Positions 27,601 to 37,624 of a stretch of DNA of 64,000 nucleotides are shown piece by piece. Position numbers and translations under genes: made by a program. This DNA comes from Rachycentron canadum (lineage: Eukaryota > Chordata > Actinopteri > Carangiformes > Rachycentridae). Numbering within the stretch: position 1 is the first letter of the stretch; each line of letters begins with the position of its first letter. The notes beneath the pieces are model-generated. The model was not told the DNA's origin and searched no databases. It was given only the letters and a program-made list of their open reading frames with translations. The DNA lies in assembly GCA_038496675.1 (NCBI GenBank), contig CM076648.1, positions 18,286,900 through 18,350,899 of the forward strand, written 5' to 3'.

Positions 27601-30600
27601 AATTATTCATCTCACACTCTTTTTTGATATTTAAATCACATTTATGGCACAAAGGCTTAATCTTGACTATGTGCATATTGTCCTCTTCAATAGCTTATAT
27701 GTGTATGTATTTTCGTAATGTAGGATTTAAACTCTAAGTACTAAGGGTCTATAATTTTGCTCTTAAAAACAAGCAAATATCTGAATAATTGAACAGTTAA
27801 TTTGAATTAACACAACTTTAATTCATCATTTTTGCTCTAAAAGTAAAATGTAATGACTTCTTAAAATTTTTATTTGATTTGACTAAACTCAAACTTCCCT
27901 CAGATGGCAGCCCTGGAGCTGACAGTGGACCTAATTTCAATAGTTCAGTTTGAGTTTGGATCATATGTGAGTGATCTACCAACCCAGAACCTTCCTGCCT
28001 CACGGACAGGAGGTTCTGGGTACGAAGCCTGGGCCTCGGGAACAGTGTGTACCCTGCCTTCGCCCATTGTCAGCTAAGACTGGCTCCAGCTCTCCTGTGA
28101 ACCTGCATGGATGAGCAGTATAGATAATGGATAAATGGCTGGATTACACTGATAAAGGTGTAACATAGATGTTTACTATTTCTTGACCTGACAAACCTGG
28201 ACATGTATGTTACAAGACAACCAATAACATATGAAATGGAAATCACTGAGTGCAAGGACATATAATAAGGATACATATACCTATTGTGATGGTGCCTATG
28301 GGTTTACATGATCTTCAGTAACTTGATTATTGTCAGCTTTCTTCAGTAAATTGATTTCTGAAACACCATGGAAAAAATTTCCAGTCCTCTTTGGGGTTTA
28401 GAGAATAATCTGATTTCTTGGTCTGGTACAGTATAATAATAATAATAATAATAATAAAACTAATAATAACAATAAGTACAATAATAATACTAAATTTCTA
28501 AAAAGACTTGTGTGTAGTTGCATAACAAGGACACAGCACAGACTCAAGTCATAACTCAAGTTATGTGAGCTATACATTGTTGACTCAAAAATAATTAGAT
28601 ACAAACTAAAAACAAACTGAAACAGCTTAGTACTCTGTGCTTAAGATCTTTACATGAGACAAATATACATTAGTTAATATGTTTACTGTAATAGTCCTGC
28701 TTTTGTCCTCCCCCTGCTATGCCATACAGCAACTTATAATAGTTTGTTGACAACCACATCACTGTGAAAATATGTCATAACAATAAAGTGTACCCTGCTC
28801 AAACAAAGAGTCTTACCAGTGACGCAGGTTTAAGGTCTTTGATGATGGGGTTCTCTCTGACCGACAGGTGCAGCTGGTAGCCACTCAGGATTAGCCGATG
28901 GTTGATGGAGTCTCCCACCAGGTGGATGCTGGCTCCCATGACAAAAGTGATGATGCTGAGGTAGACCGCTGAGCGAGGCAGTGCACTGGGACTGCGCTCG
29001 ATCAGCTGAATGGAGCAGCAACACACGTAACATATGTTTATATATATGATAGGAACTGTAAGAAATAATCAATTCAAACTTTTTATTGATTTTGTTCCAT
29101 CTTTAGGAGTCAGTGTAAACTGCAGTCATGTTCTTGTGCTTTATTTCCTAGAAGTAACATCAGAGGGTATTCACGGTAAGGTCAGGTCTTGTCTGTAAGG
29201 TAAACTTTATGTAGGTGGTATCACTGTGTCGGTTTGCTCAGCCTTGGTGTCTTTTACTGCTAAAGCTAGCTGTCTTGCCCTGCCTTTATTCCAAACAAAG
29301 TATTGTCATTAAAATCTAAAATATGTCACTATACTCTTCAGTCTTTTTTTAAGTCATGTGTTTTTTTTGTTTGTTTTTTTTGATAATTTAATAGAATCAG
29401 TAGAGATAAACAGGAAATGCAGGGAATGTGGGGGAATGACAAGCATCAAATAGTCCAGCCGGCTGGGAGTTGAACTAGGGACTGATTGTTTGTGTATTGG
29501 ATGTTATTCAGTCTGTAAAATGTTTACATCATCATCATTCACATAACTCATTATGGGATCTAAGGTTACTTAGCTTACCACTGTATGTCTTCAGTCCTTG
29601 TTATGCTGTAAGTATTTTCTACATTAGTCATAGAAATATATTATGTTTTGTTCTGATGTTGACCATGGGCTTACCATGATGCACCTGAGTTTAAAATGCA
29701 CAGAAAATGCTAGAAAATTAGGAAAATATGTTTTCAAATATATTTTGGCTGTATTAAGTCTGATGTAGAGAAAAAGAAAAAATAAGAAAATGGCATGATT
29801 ACATTTTCTTATTTGATTAATTGATTTTTTTGTGACTATTCTTTACATTTATCTCTTTGACAATCATCTAAACATTTTCTTTTCCCAAGACTTACCTTGA
29901 GCATCAAGAATGGTGTTATGACATTGTAGGCCATGTGGAAATAGTCCCCTGCACTGGGCTTGTTCAGGGGAAACCATTCCAGAGGAAGGATGATCTGAAA
30001 CATATGATAACAAGAAACTATTGATGTTTATTGTTCCCCAAAATGAGGCGTAACCATCCATGTTATCATTTTTGCAACTCTTAAAACTGTATGAGGTACA
30101 GATTAAATTAGACTTGCACTGGGCCTCCTTACCATGACAATAGGCCTTCCGAAGTCAAGTATCCAGTTTTGCAGAGTCAGATAAAACCACAGGTCAAAGT
30201 GGAAGTGATGTCTTTTCTTCTGTGGTACACTTTCCTTCAAAACACTAGGAGTGCTGTCAAGAGACAATTATAGTAAGTCATTGTAATGAAGCAGCATTAT
30301 AAAAGCAAAGAGCAGCATGTAGACGTAGACGTTAGGAATACTGTAGTAAAGTAAGGTTTACTATGGTGTTTTATTACTGCAGTAAACTAAAATTGAAGCA
30401 CATGGTTGTCTTTTATTAATCTACTCTATTACTATTTTAAGTGCAAGTTAATGTGCACTGTGTGTTGCTGAGCAATTTCTTATTGCACACTGAACAGTCA
30501 CTATGAGGATGAGTGGCTGAATAAAGATAATTCAGCCCTTCTTGTCAGGTCATGCAAAAAGGACTTAGGCTGTTTGTCAATACCAGAGGGACATTTATGG

Positions 30601-31721
30601 ACTACTGATAGCGCTGTCAACCTCCATCAACCTCATGCCCTGAACATTTACATGATCTGAGCATGTAAAATGTATCTATTATATAGCTCCCTAACAAATA
30701 CCTATATGTCTATAGCATGTACGCTACTTTCCACTATCCCATAATGCAATGCGCATTTTACAAATGAGAAAATTACCATTCAGTAACCCTGTCAGCAATG
30801 ATGCAAAATCTCAGTAAACTATTTAGTCTCTATAATATGGTTACTGTACATCCACCATTTTGTGAGATCAATTTGTCTTGACAAGCATCTTTGGTGTCCC
30901 TTTTAACAGGACACCATGCAGATTATGAGAAAATAGGTCCCACACATGACATGACAAATTATTTTGTGTCTCTTTGTGGTCATTCTTGCATCTCCTGCAC
31001 TTTGCTTGTACCTAAATTCATTAGAGACCCTCCATCTTTCAAATTTGCTGTTATAAATGTTAGTAAGTCATTCACAAAAGGTGCCGTGCTTCTCATTTTC
31101 TGATAAGTTATCCTACATGCTTCTGAAACTCAGTCTTTACCTCCTGGACCTCTGTCTCTGCCTTCTAGACCTCAGTCTCTACCTCTTGAACTTCAGTCTC
31201 TGTCTCCTGAACCTCAGTCTCTGTCTCCTGAACCTCAGTCTCTACCTCTTGAACTTCAGTCTCTGTCTCCTGAACCTCAGTCTCTGTCTCTTGAACTTCA
31301 GTCTCTGTCTCCTGAACCTCAGTCTCTACCTCTTGAACCTCAGTCTCTGTCTCTTGAACCTCAGTCTCTGTCTCCTGAACCTCAGTCTCTACCTCTTGAA
31401 CCTCAGTCTCTACCTCTTGAACCTCAGTCTCTGTCTCCTGAACCTCAGTCTCTGTCTCCTGAACCTCAGTCTCTGTCTCTTGAACCTCAGTCTCTGTCTC
31501 CTGAACCTCAGTCTCTACCTCTTGAACCTCAGTCTCTGTCTCCTGAACCTCAGTCTCTACCTCTTGAACCTCAGTCTCTGTCTCCTGAACCTCAGTCTCT
31601 GCCTCCACACGGAGCAGTGGCTAATTTTGTACTGATAACATTAGCCTGGTGTAACGCGCACAAACCTATTTTGTTGTGCTCTGGGTAAAGCGTTGCCTCG
31701 ACGTTTCCGCGCCGCCTGCAT
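24678..31721 (-). CDS. cln6: CLN6, transmembrane ER protein (complete)
   Basis: Seven coding exons on the minus strand: 31721-31666, 30253-30133, 29994-29896, 29005-28817, 27329-27274, 25950-25828 and 24948-24678 (stop TGA). They total 915 nt and 304 residues, against about 311 in human. All joins keep frame at AG/GT borders. Conserved stretches are FDLWFYLTLQNWILDFGRPI, PLEWFPLNKPSAGDYFHMAY, MGASIHLVGDSINHRL, LSVRENPIIKDLKP, YLVTEGQI and YVPEPWSYYTLHI. The start is the first ATG of a short exon (MQAARKRRGN), basic like the human N-terminus. The protein is strongly hydrophobic with several membrane spans. In mammals CLN6 acts with CLN8 in the ER to move lysosomal enzymes towards the Golgi; its loss causes neuronal ceroid lipofuscinosis. 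Intron 1 carries a 21-bp minisatellite. Confidence 0.96.
27960..28140 (+). mobile_element. Decayed SINE or RTE-type LINE 3' end
   Basis: The stretch reads like a common fish interspersed-repeat tail: GTGTACCCTGCCTTCGCCC, then TCAGCTAAGACTGGCTCCAG, and a terminal ATGGATAAATGG. A segment resembling a tRNA B box (GGGTACGAAGCC) lies upstream. It sits in cln6 intron 5 (numbering from the 5' end). Family assignment is from memory and uncertain. Confidence 0.5.
28433..28457. repeat. (AAT)n microsatellite
   Basis: A run of ATA/AAT trinucleotides, with imperfect ATA-rich continuation to about 28490. It lies in a cln6 intron. Confidence 0.9.
31125..31604. repeat. 21-bp minisatellite, about 23 copies, in cln6 intron 1
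   Basis: Tandem 21-bp units of the form CCTCAGTCTCTGTCTCCTGA plus A. Two main unit types differ at three linked positions (GTCTCC versus ACCTCT), and there are occasional mixed units (GTCTCT). Units at the left edge are degenerate. Because the period is a multiple of three and has no stops, both strands stay open: Leu-rich on plus, and a heptad of the form EVQETET/EVQEVET on minus. It lies between cln6 exons 1 and 2, so it is expected to be spliced out. Confidence 0.96.
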
Positions 31722-31905
31722 CGTCGGCTCCGTGTTAGCTACCGCTTGTCTGGCTAACGGTTCTCCCTCAGGGCCCCGAGGTTCAAACCAAGGTAAGTTA
31801 CCGGGAGTCAACTAGCTACTCAATGTAAACATCTCTCTGTCGTAGCCAGTCTCCACTTCCTACTTGCCGCCATTTTCCCGCCCCTGCGCCTGATCCACCA
31901 ATCAA
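31722..31905 (-). promoter_or_regulatory. cln6: cln6 promoter/5' UTR region, TATA-less, with YY1, GC-box and CCAAT motifs
   Basis: This is a local GC- and CpG-rich patch just upstream of the cln6 start. On the transcribed (minus) strand it contains AAAATGGCGGC (31866-31876), which matches the YY1 consensus often found near start sites. A CCCGCCCC GC box lies nearby (31877-31884), and a CCAATCA motif (31898-31904, plus strand) is a possible NF-Y site. I see no TATA box. The transcription start is inferred, not observed. Confidence 0.5.
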
Positions 31906-32189
31906 ACTGCACCAGAGGCGTCACAAGCAAAGGGACAGATTTACCCCGAGTCATGTTTTGTAGGCACAAATTTCAACACATACAAATAAATTAATAAATA
32001 CATAACAAATGCAACCAACAAAACAAAACAACAACAACAACAAAAAACAAACAAATAAAACCATTCAATATTGTGGATTGTACTGGAATCGTTTTTATTT
32101 TTTCCCCACTGCTTAATAATAATCATTTACATTTTAAAAGATGAATTAAATTTGCTTATAAGTCATATGCAAACATTGGTGCACCATGG

Positions 32190-32350
32190 AAAGACACATA
32201 TAAGGATATTTTATGGATTTCTGTAAAGAATAGACTGAAATGCAACTTTCTTCACATTTTAATGTTTATTTTACAACTTTAAAAAGAAACACAAACTTAA
32301 GAAACACAAACACAACAGGTAATTTTGCCATACCTTTGCATACAACTGTA
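32190..32350. mobile_element. Possible Tc1/mariner-type non-autonomous element, one end
   Basis: The stretch ends in TTTGCATACAACTGTA. Read on the other strand this is TACAGTTGTATGCAAA: a TA target followed by CAGT, the usual start of Tc1/mariner inverted repeats. The same 16 bases occur at 52340-52355. I could not delimit the other terminus, so class and extent are tentative. Confidence 0.35.
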
Positions 32351-34839
32351 TACTATACATAAATTAAATTAAAATAAACAAGAAAAAGATCATTTATCAT
32401 TAGATCACTAACAAATCATAATTCTATTTTCTCATTAATCATCATTTGAAATGGATTTTTCTAGATTTCACTTGTAAAATACATCATACTCAATCTCACT
32501 TGATTATATATAAATTCTGATTCTCCATTGATTGGTTTCCACTTACTTTAACTTTACTTCTAAACCATGACACCTGAACGCGGAGGACATTGTTTCAGGA
32601 AACACTATTTGATTTATTGATCGATTTATTATTATTTCCTCTCCATTGTTGCCAACTGGTGGGAGCTTTTGCTGCTCTAAACTTAAAGACGCTGACCTTA
32701 CCCTGTGAGACTCTGACACAAGACCTGCATGCAGCACAGTTGTTTTCACTTACTCAAACTCATTAGGCCTCCCCAGTTGTGGATTACATGAGCTCACCTA
32801 AGTAAATTTAACATTAACAGTTTGCAAACACTGAGGTGTAATCACACACACTAAGTGAAAACACCCATGTGAGGGAACAACAGGCATTTAACATTTGCAG
32901 TATCCCATAATTAATGTTTTAATTGAAATGATTTTTAAAATTTTAATTTTAATTCTCATTTCACTAATTGATTTTGAAAGTCTTCTTTTATCACTGTTGC
33001 ACTGAGCTCTATGAAGTAGCCATTGGATTGGGTTTATTGCACTGAGGTATTGAAATATCGCTTACCCCAGTACCCCCAGCTTGGTGAAGCATTAGGCTTC
33101 ACAAAAGACATGGCAGCACAGTTGTTATGTATAATATCACAAATGGCTCTATTATTAAGTGTCCCTGCAAGACAGTACTATTTAATTAGAGTTTTATTTA
33201 GGACAGGTAAAAAGCCAAAATAAGTAGTAATATACAAGATATTAAAAAAAATGTTTTTGATCTACAGTCTCATAATTAGAGGATGTAATTAGTCCAGTGT
33301 GACTCCTGTTGTGTTGTGTGGAATTATGTCAACAATGATTCAACCATCTGTTGAACATTTCAGTTAAAGCAACCATATGATCAGATCTTCCTGAAGACCA
33401 AAAGCTGTTTTAAATTTACCAGCTCACATGTGCATAAACAGCTTTTAACTAATCAACACCATGTATGCAATTTACATCAATTCATTATTCAGCAGAAAGA
33501 GGAAACACTAAATTTCAACCTGTTTGTATTTGTCAGGAACTAATGTCTCATTCCTAATTGCCTCTCTGTCTTTTGAGGATTACAACTAAGCAAATGTTCA
33601 GTGTCCCATGAGAAAGACTCAGCTTTATGTAAATGTTTCACATCCAATATTGGAACATATTGCTTGCTAACATGCCCATTCCAGCAGTACATTGAGGTGT
33701 GGACCCAAAAATGTGTCAAAGAAAGAGACACTGGCTCTCAAAATCAACCCCTTTGCCCTAAAAACATTATTGTAACACTATATTTCTTATTACATGCTCA
33801 CTACAATACAGAGTGGATGTCTAACTGAGGGTCACCAATAGATAATTCTTGACAACATTTTCATCTTCCTGGCCACTGTGTACTGACTTTTTCAAATTAT
33901 GTTGGAGATTCAAATGGGAAAAAGGTAATTATTGTTGTTACATTACAGTAGCCAATTAACCCTGTTCAGTCTGTTTGGAACAGAATATATAGCACTAATA
34001 AATAAAAATGACGATACCATCAATGAGTGCCACTCTTCAAAGCAAACACATTAGCGAGCAAACAGCATTTATGTCTGTGTTTACCTTCAGCTATAGTCTG
34101 CAAATATCAGCTCATGAACACAAAGGAAGGTAAAGCCATTTAAACAAGTTTTCATCAGATGCGTCAAATTAATGTACCTTTAGTATCTGAATATAGGAGC
34201 CCACTTCAGTAAGAATGCATATTTTCAGCAACAACAACAAACAGGTAGACAAATAATAACTTTATTTTTCACACAGTATTTTCTGAAATTCTTTTTATTT
34301 TAAATTATATATTATTATTATATATTAAAATTCTTTTTCATTGTTTTTAGACAAATCCATTCTGATTTTGATTTGTATGTGCCTCATTACAGTCACATTT
34401 TTCCACTGAGCTGACCCCGAGAGCTTGACTTCTTTCCATGACAAAGTAATCTCCACGGGCAACATATTTTTATTTATTTTCTGGACTGAAACTCTTCACT
34501 GTGTTCATTGTGTTTCAGACATCTAGAGATGAATATGCCCACAAAAGAAAAAAATATTTCATCCCGTCTTGGTGATATCTGGTGACATTTGAAGGTGGAG
34601 GCAATGTGTTTATCAAATACTGGCTCCTCTAACATCATTAAATACATCAATACATCTGTGCTGACAAATGTTTCACATAGGTTTTGGGGTTATCTCACAA
34701 ATTTGCACCCTTAACTTCAGCCCACATGCTTTCAAATAAACGTTTAATAGTCTGTGGGTTTCCAATAGTGGAGGTTTGACTTGTTTGTTCGCAAGACAAA
34801 CTTATCGAAGATTACCTGAAGAGACATTTTGTCCCTCTG

Positions 34840-35410
34840 TGTGTGCTGTTGCATCCTGAACAAGGTTAGCACATTTCTCTTTGCAGACTGAGGCAGACAC
34901 TGCACCAGTTGTTGGAGTGGATGTCTCCATGACAGCAATGGCCGCCTGGAGCTGCTGTGTCGCCACTGACCTAGTGTTCATTAAAGCATCTCATTCACAG
35001 CAGCTGCTGGCCTGAATGTTCAGACGCCAGCTCCTCAGTGAAAGGAAAGACTGCACTCTTCCCCATATATCAGCATACATCTTCCTGCAACATCCTCTTG
35101 TCTGTGAAATAACTATAGAGGAGAGGAGCTCCTTCCAAAGACAGTTTGATGTCCTGTTTGGACTTAACCCTGCAGCAGCAGCAGCTGTCTCTTTCAGACT
35201 TTTATCCTCTTCAACAATTAGCTGAGCTGTGTCATCTGCAATGATTTTAATCTCCTGAGGAGATTATGTTTGCAGCAGCTCATACTCATCTTTTGAAACT
35301 TCATCCAGAAGTTGTACGATTCCATGTACCTCCTTCCTAAATATTATCTGGATGGCTTCTGGATGACAAAAAACTTTGATCTAGTCACCAGATCCTCCAT
35401 CTTTTTTGTC
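34840..35410 (-). pseudogene. Disrupted coding-like stretch, unrecognised
   Basis: On the minus strand, about 110 codons (roughly 35308 down to 34984) stay open apart from one in-frame TAA. They have coding-like composition: HGIVQLLDEVSKDEYELLQT, then the stop, then SPQEIKIIADDTAQLIVEED and SNCLWKELLSSIVISQTRG. Upstream the likely frame continues as KVFCHPEAIQIIFRKE, with another stop or shift. Further downstream another frame reads ATQQLQAAIAVMETSTPTTG. I do not recognise the family. No splice sites were found that would repair it. It could be a decayed retrocopy, a transposon remnant or chance. Confidence 0.3.
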
Positions 35411-35995
35411 CTCAATGTCTTCTACCTGTCTACATGTCTCTATCTAGTTATTCTGTGCCTATGTTGTTGTAGTGTTTACAGATACTTTCCCTTCCCCTGA
35501 GCGCCTGTAACATTTTGCAGGCAGGACCAGCCATTGCATGAAGTCCGCTGAGGGGAACGATGTGCTGACTTTGCACGCGCTGCGCAGAGGCGTGAGACTT
35601 TTTGAGGAAATGCAGTATTTGAATACTTTTAGGCTAATGAGACTTTTAAGACTTTTAAGATAATGAACTTTGGAAGCTGTGGCATGGCTGTTTTTTGTCA
35701 CTATATGTGACAGAGAGAAAATATAGATTGTAATGAAGAAGAAAATTATAAACTTCTTATGAGGAGGAAGCTGACAGTAATTTAATTTCTCTAGCAGCTG
35801 GACACTATAAATTGATAAAACCAGACCCAGACAAAAGAATAACTATACTGTCAACACCTACACTAACAAAAATCAGATGTTCATGTAGAATGTGTTAGGA
35901 AAGTATTTGTTACCCTTAAACTTAGACCAAAATAAAAAATAAATAAAAATTAAATAAACAAATCCCAAGTCAGACTTCAGTCAATATTACATAAT

Positions 35996-36690
35996 GTTGA
36001 ANAAGGCTGGTGGAAGAACAAGGCAAGGTGTTACGGGAATACTTAACCCTGTTTGCTCCAAGAGTTGGGACTGTGAGAGGCCAATCAGTGTAGACTGGTT
36101 CAACTGTTCCAATTGGCCATAGGATGGATGGTACCTGGAGGATAGTCGAGAAGTCTTATTCTGGACACAAACAGGACAAGCCGCAACATACTCATCCACC
36201 TTCTTCTCCATGGGTGGAGAGAAATGCTGTTGCACCATGAAAACAGTCCTCTTAGTTCCCGGGTGGCAGGAGAGGGAGGAGGAGTGAGCCCAATGGACGA
36301 CCTGGTAACGAAGGTGAGTTCTCAATTGCCCTTTTGACCCATTTCTCCACCTCCCAAGTCACTGCCCCCACCACACAAGATGGAGGGTGGATATAGGAAG
36401 AGAATTTTGGGACAAGTTGTCAGGCTTGGCATTCCTAGAACTGGTCGGTAAGAAAGGGTCAAATTGAATCTGTTGAAAAAGAGGGCCCACCTTGGCTGAC
36501 GAGTGTTGAGCCTCTTGGCTGAGTGAAGATAGTCCAGATTCTTATTGTCGGTCCAGATCAGGAACGGCTGCTCAGCACCCTCCAGCCAGTGGCGCCACTT
36601 CTCCAGTGCCGCCACTGGCTGGAGGAGGATCAAAGCATGTGATGTCACGTTGCCTAGCGACCACCGTGACACAGCAGCCATTGCCTCCTT
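35996..36690 (-). mobile_element. Ty3/gypsy LTR-retrotransposon pol fragment (RNase H to integrase), degenerate
   Basis: Two minus-strand frames, 36681-36322 and 36325-35987, join by a frame change. The first has the RNase H region typical of fish gypsy elements: EKWRHWLEGAEQPFLIWTDN, then AKRLNTRQPRWALFFNRF and LTLSYRPVLGMP. The family's usual end of this region is then lost to a shift. The second has the integrase zinc-binding region: HSSSLSCHPGTKRT followed by YVAACPVCVQNK. The reverse transcriptase core, integrase catalytic core, gag and LTRs are all absent. This is a broken internal fragment, not an active copy. Its right end meets a fold-back (36691-36722); its left end is close to an N (36002). 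Confidence 0.88.
36002..36002. other. Ambiguous base (N)
   Basis: A single N, probably an assembly join. It falls at the left edge of the recognisable gypsy fragment, where more of the element may have been collapsed or lost. Confidence 0.9.
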
Positions 36691-36722
36691 CTGATCTAAA
36701 CTAGCTGCCCAGTTTAGATCAG
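36691..36722. repeat. 12-bp inverted repeat, 8-nt loop, at the gypsy fragment boundary
   Basis: CTGATCTAAACT (36691-36702) and AGTTTAGATCAG (36711-36722) are exact reverse complements. They lie directly next to the point where gypsy coding similarity stops. Confidence 0.9.
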
Positions 36723-37499
36723 TGTTATTGTGACTGAACCAACTTTAACAAACTTCATTTGTGGTATAAAAGTTCATTCAACTTTAATCATTTCTCATTC
36801 TTTTCCATCTCCGGTCTGTTCAGCTCCATTTCAATACATTGTATTCTCATTTATCTGTCCCTCAATTTTCTCAACAATCGCTCATCCGATCCACAGCTTT
36901 GTCTCATATTTTCATTAGTTCACAGCTTCCTGTGAAGTCAATGAATGGAAAAAGGCCTTAGAGTTACGTCAATATTAGAAATATAACTTAAAAGTAAACA
37001 ATATTTCAAATTTACAATATTTTTTTGTTTCTGGTTTGTAAAATACAATCCACTGTTGTCTTAAAGCCTCAAAAAAGTACAGAACATGACCCCATCTTGC
37101 CCTGTGCAGTTTACATCTAAGCAGAATTGTTGTAAATTGTAATTTCGTTCACTAACCTGCAGATGTCACCTTGGTAGGGTGAAGTGAACTGTAGCAGTGT
37201 GATGCTGCACAACAATTTTCTCAGCACCCTCCTTTCAAATTCAAAGTTATCTGGAAAAAAATAGGCATTTAGATGAAAAATGGAAATGATTCAGTGGATA
37301 CACAGATAGTTTTATCCTTTGAGAACATACTATCTCAAAAAGACTTATCACATTCTCATTTTTTGTATCAATAATAACAGGTATTTAGGCTTTATTAATT
37401 GTATGAACAAATAATGAAGCATATATTTTGCTACAATCAATTTTTTGTTCCAGTCGATTCGTGGTCAATCAGTGAGAGGGTTCAGATGCTGTTACTCGG

Positions 37500-37624
37500 G
37501 GTCTTAGGCAAACAGCAGAGGAGGAGTTACTTCGTTCAAAAACACACGCACAGTCTGGAGGACTCCTCTGTTTTCCCCGCACTCCCTCCAGTCCAGCAGT
37601 AAACCGAGGAGCCTCTGCTCCAAC
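37500..37624 (+). promoter_or_regulatory. Presumed promoter/5' UTR of the nicotinic receptor gene
   Basis: GC content and CpG density rise around the first exon, including GCGCGCGC just after it (37688-37695). No TATA box was identified. The transcription start is unknown. Confidence 0.3.

Larger units (their letters stand above)
31906..37500. other. Intergenic interval between divergent cln6 and the nicotinic receptor gene
   Basis: About 5.6 kb without a supported intact gene. It contains an A/C-rich low-complexity tract (about 32015-32056), a possible mariner-type end (to 32350), a disrupted coding-like stretch (34840-35410), a Ty3/gypsy fragment (35996-36690) and a 12-bp fold-back (36691-36722). 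The rest is AT-rich with no features I can name. Confidence 0.65.

Noticed and set aside
31057..31635. Long Leu-rich plus-strand frame and the 147-codon acidic minus-strand frame
   Set aside because: Both are products of the 21-bp tandem repeat, whose period is a multiple of three and lacks stops; it lies in an intron of cln6.
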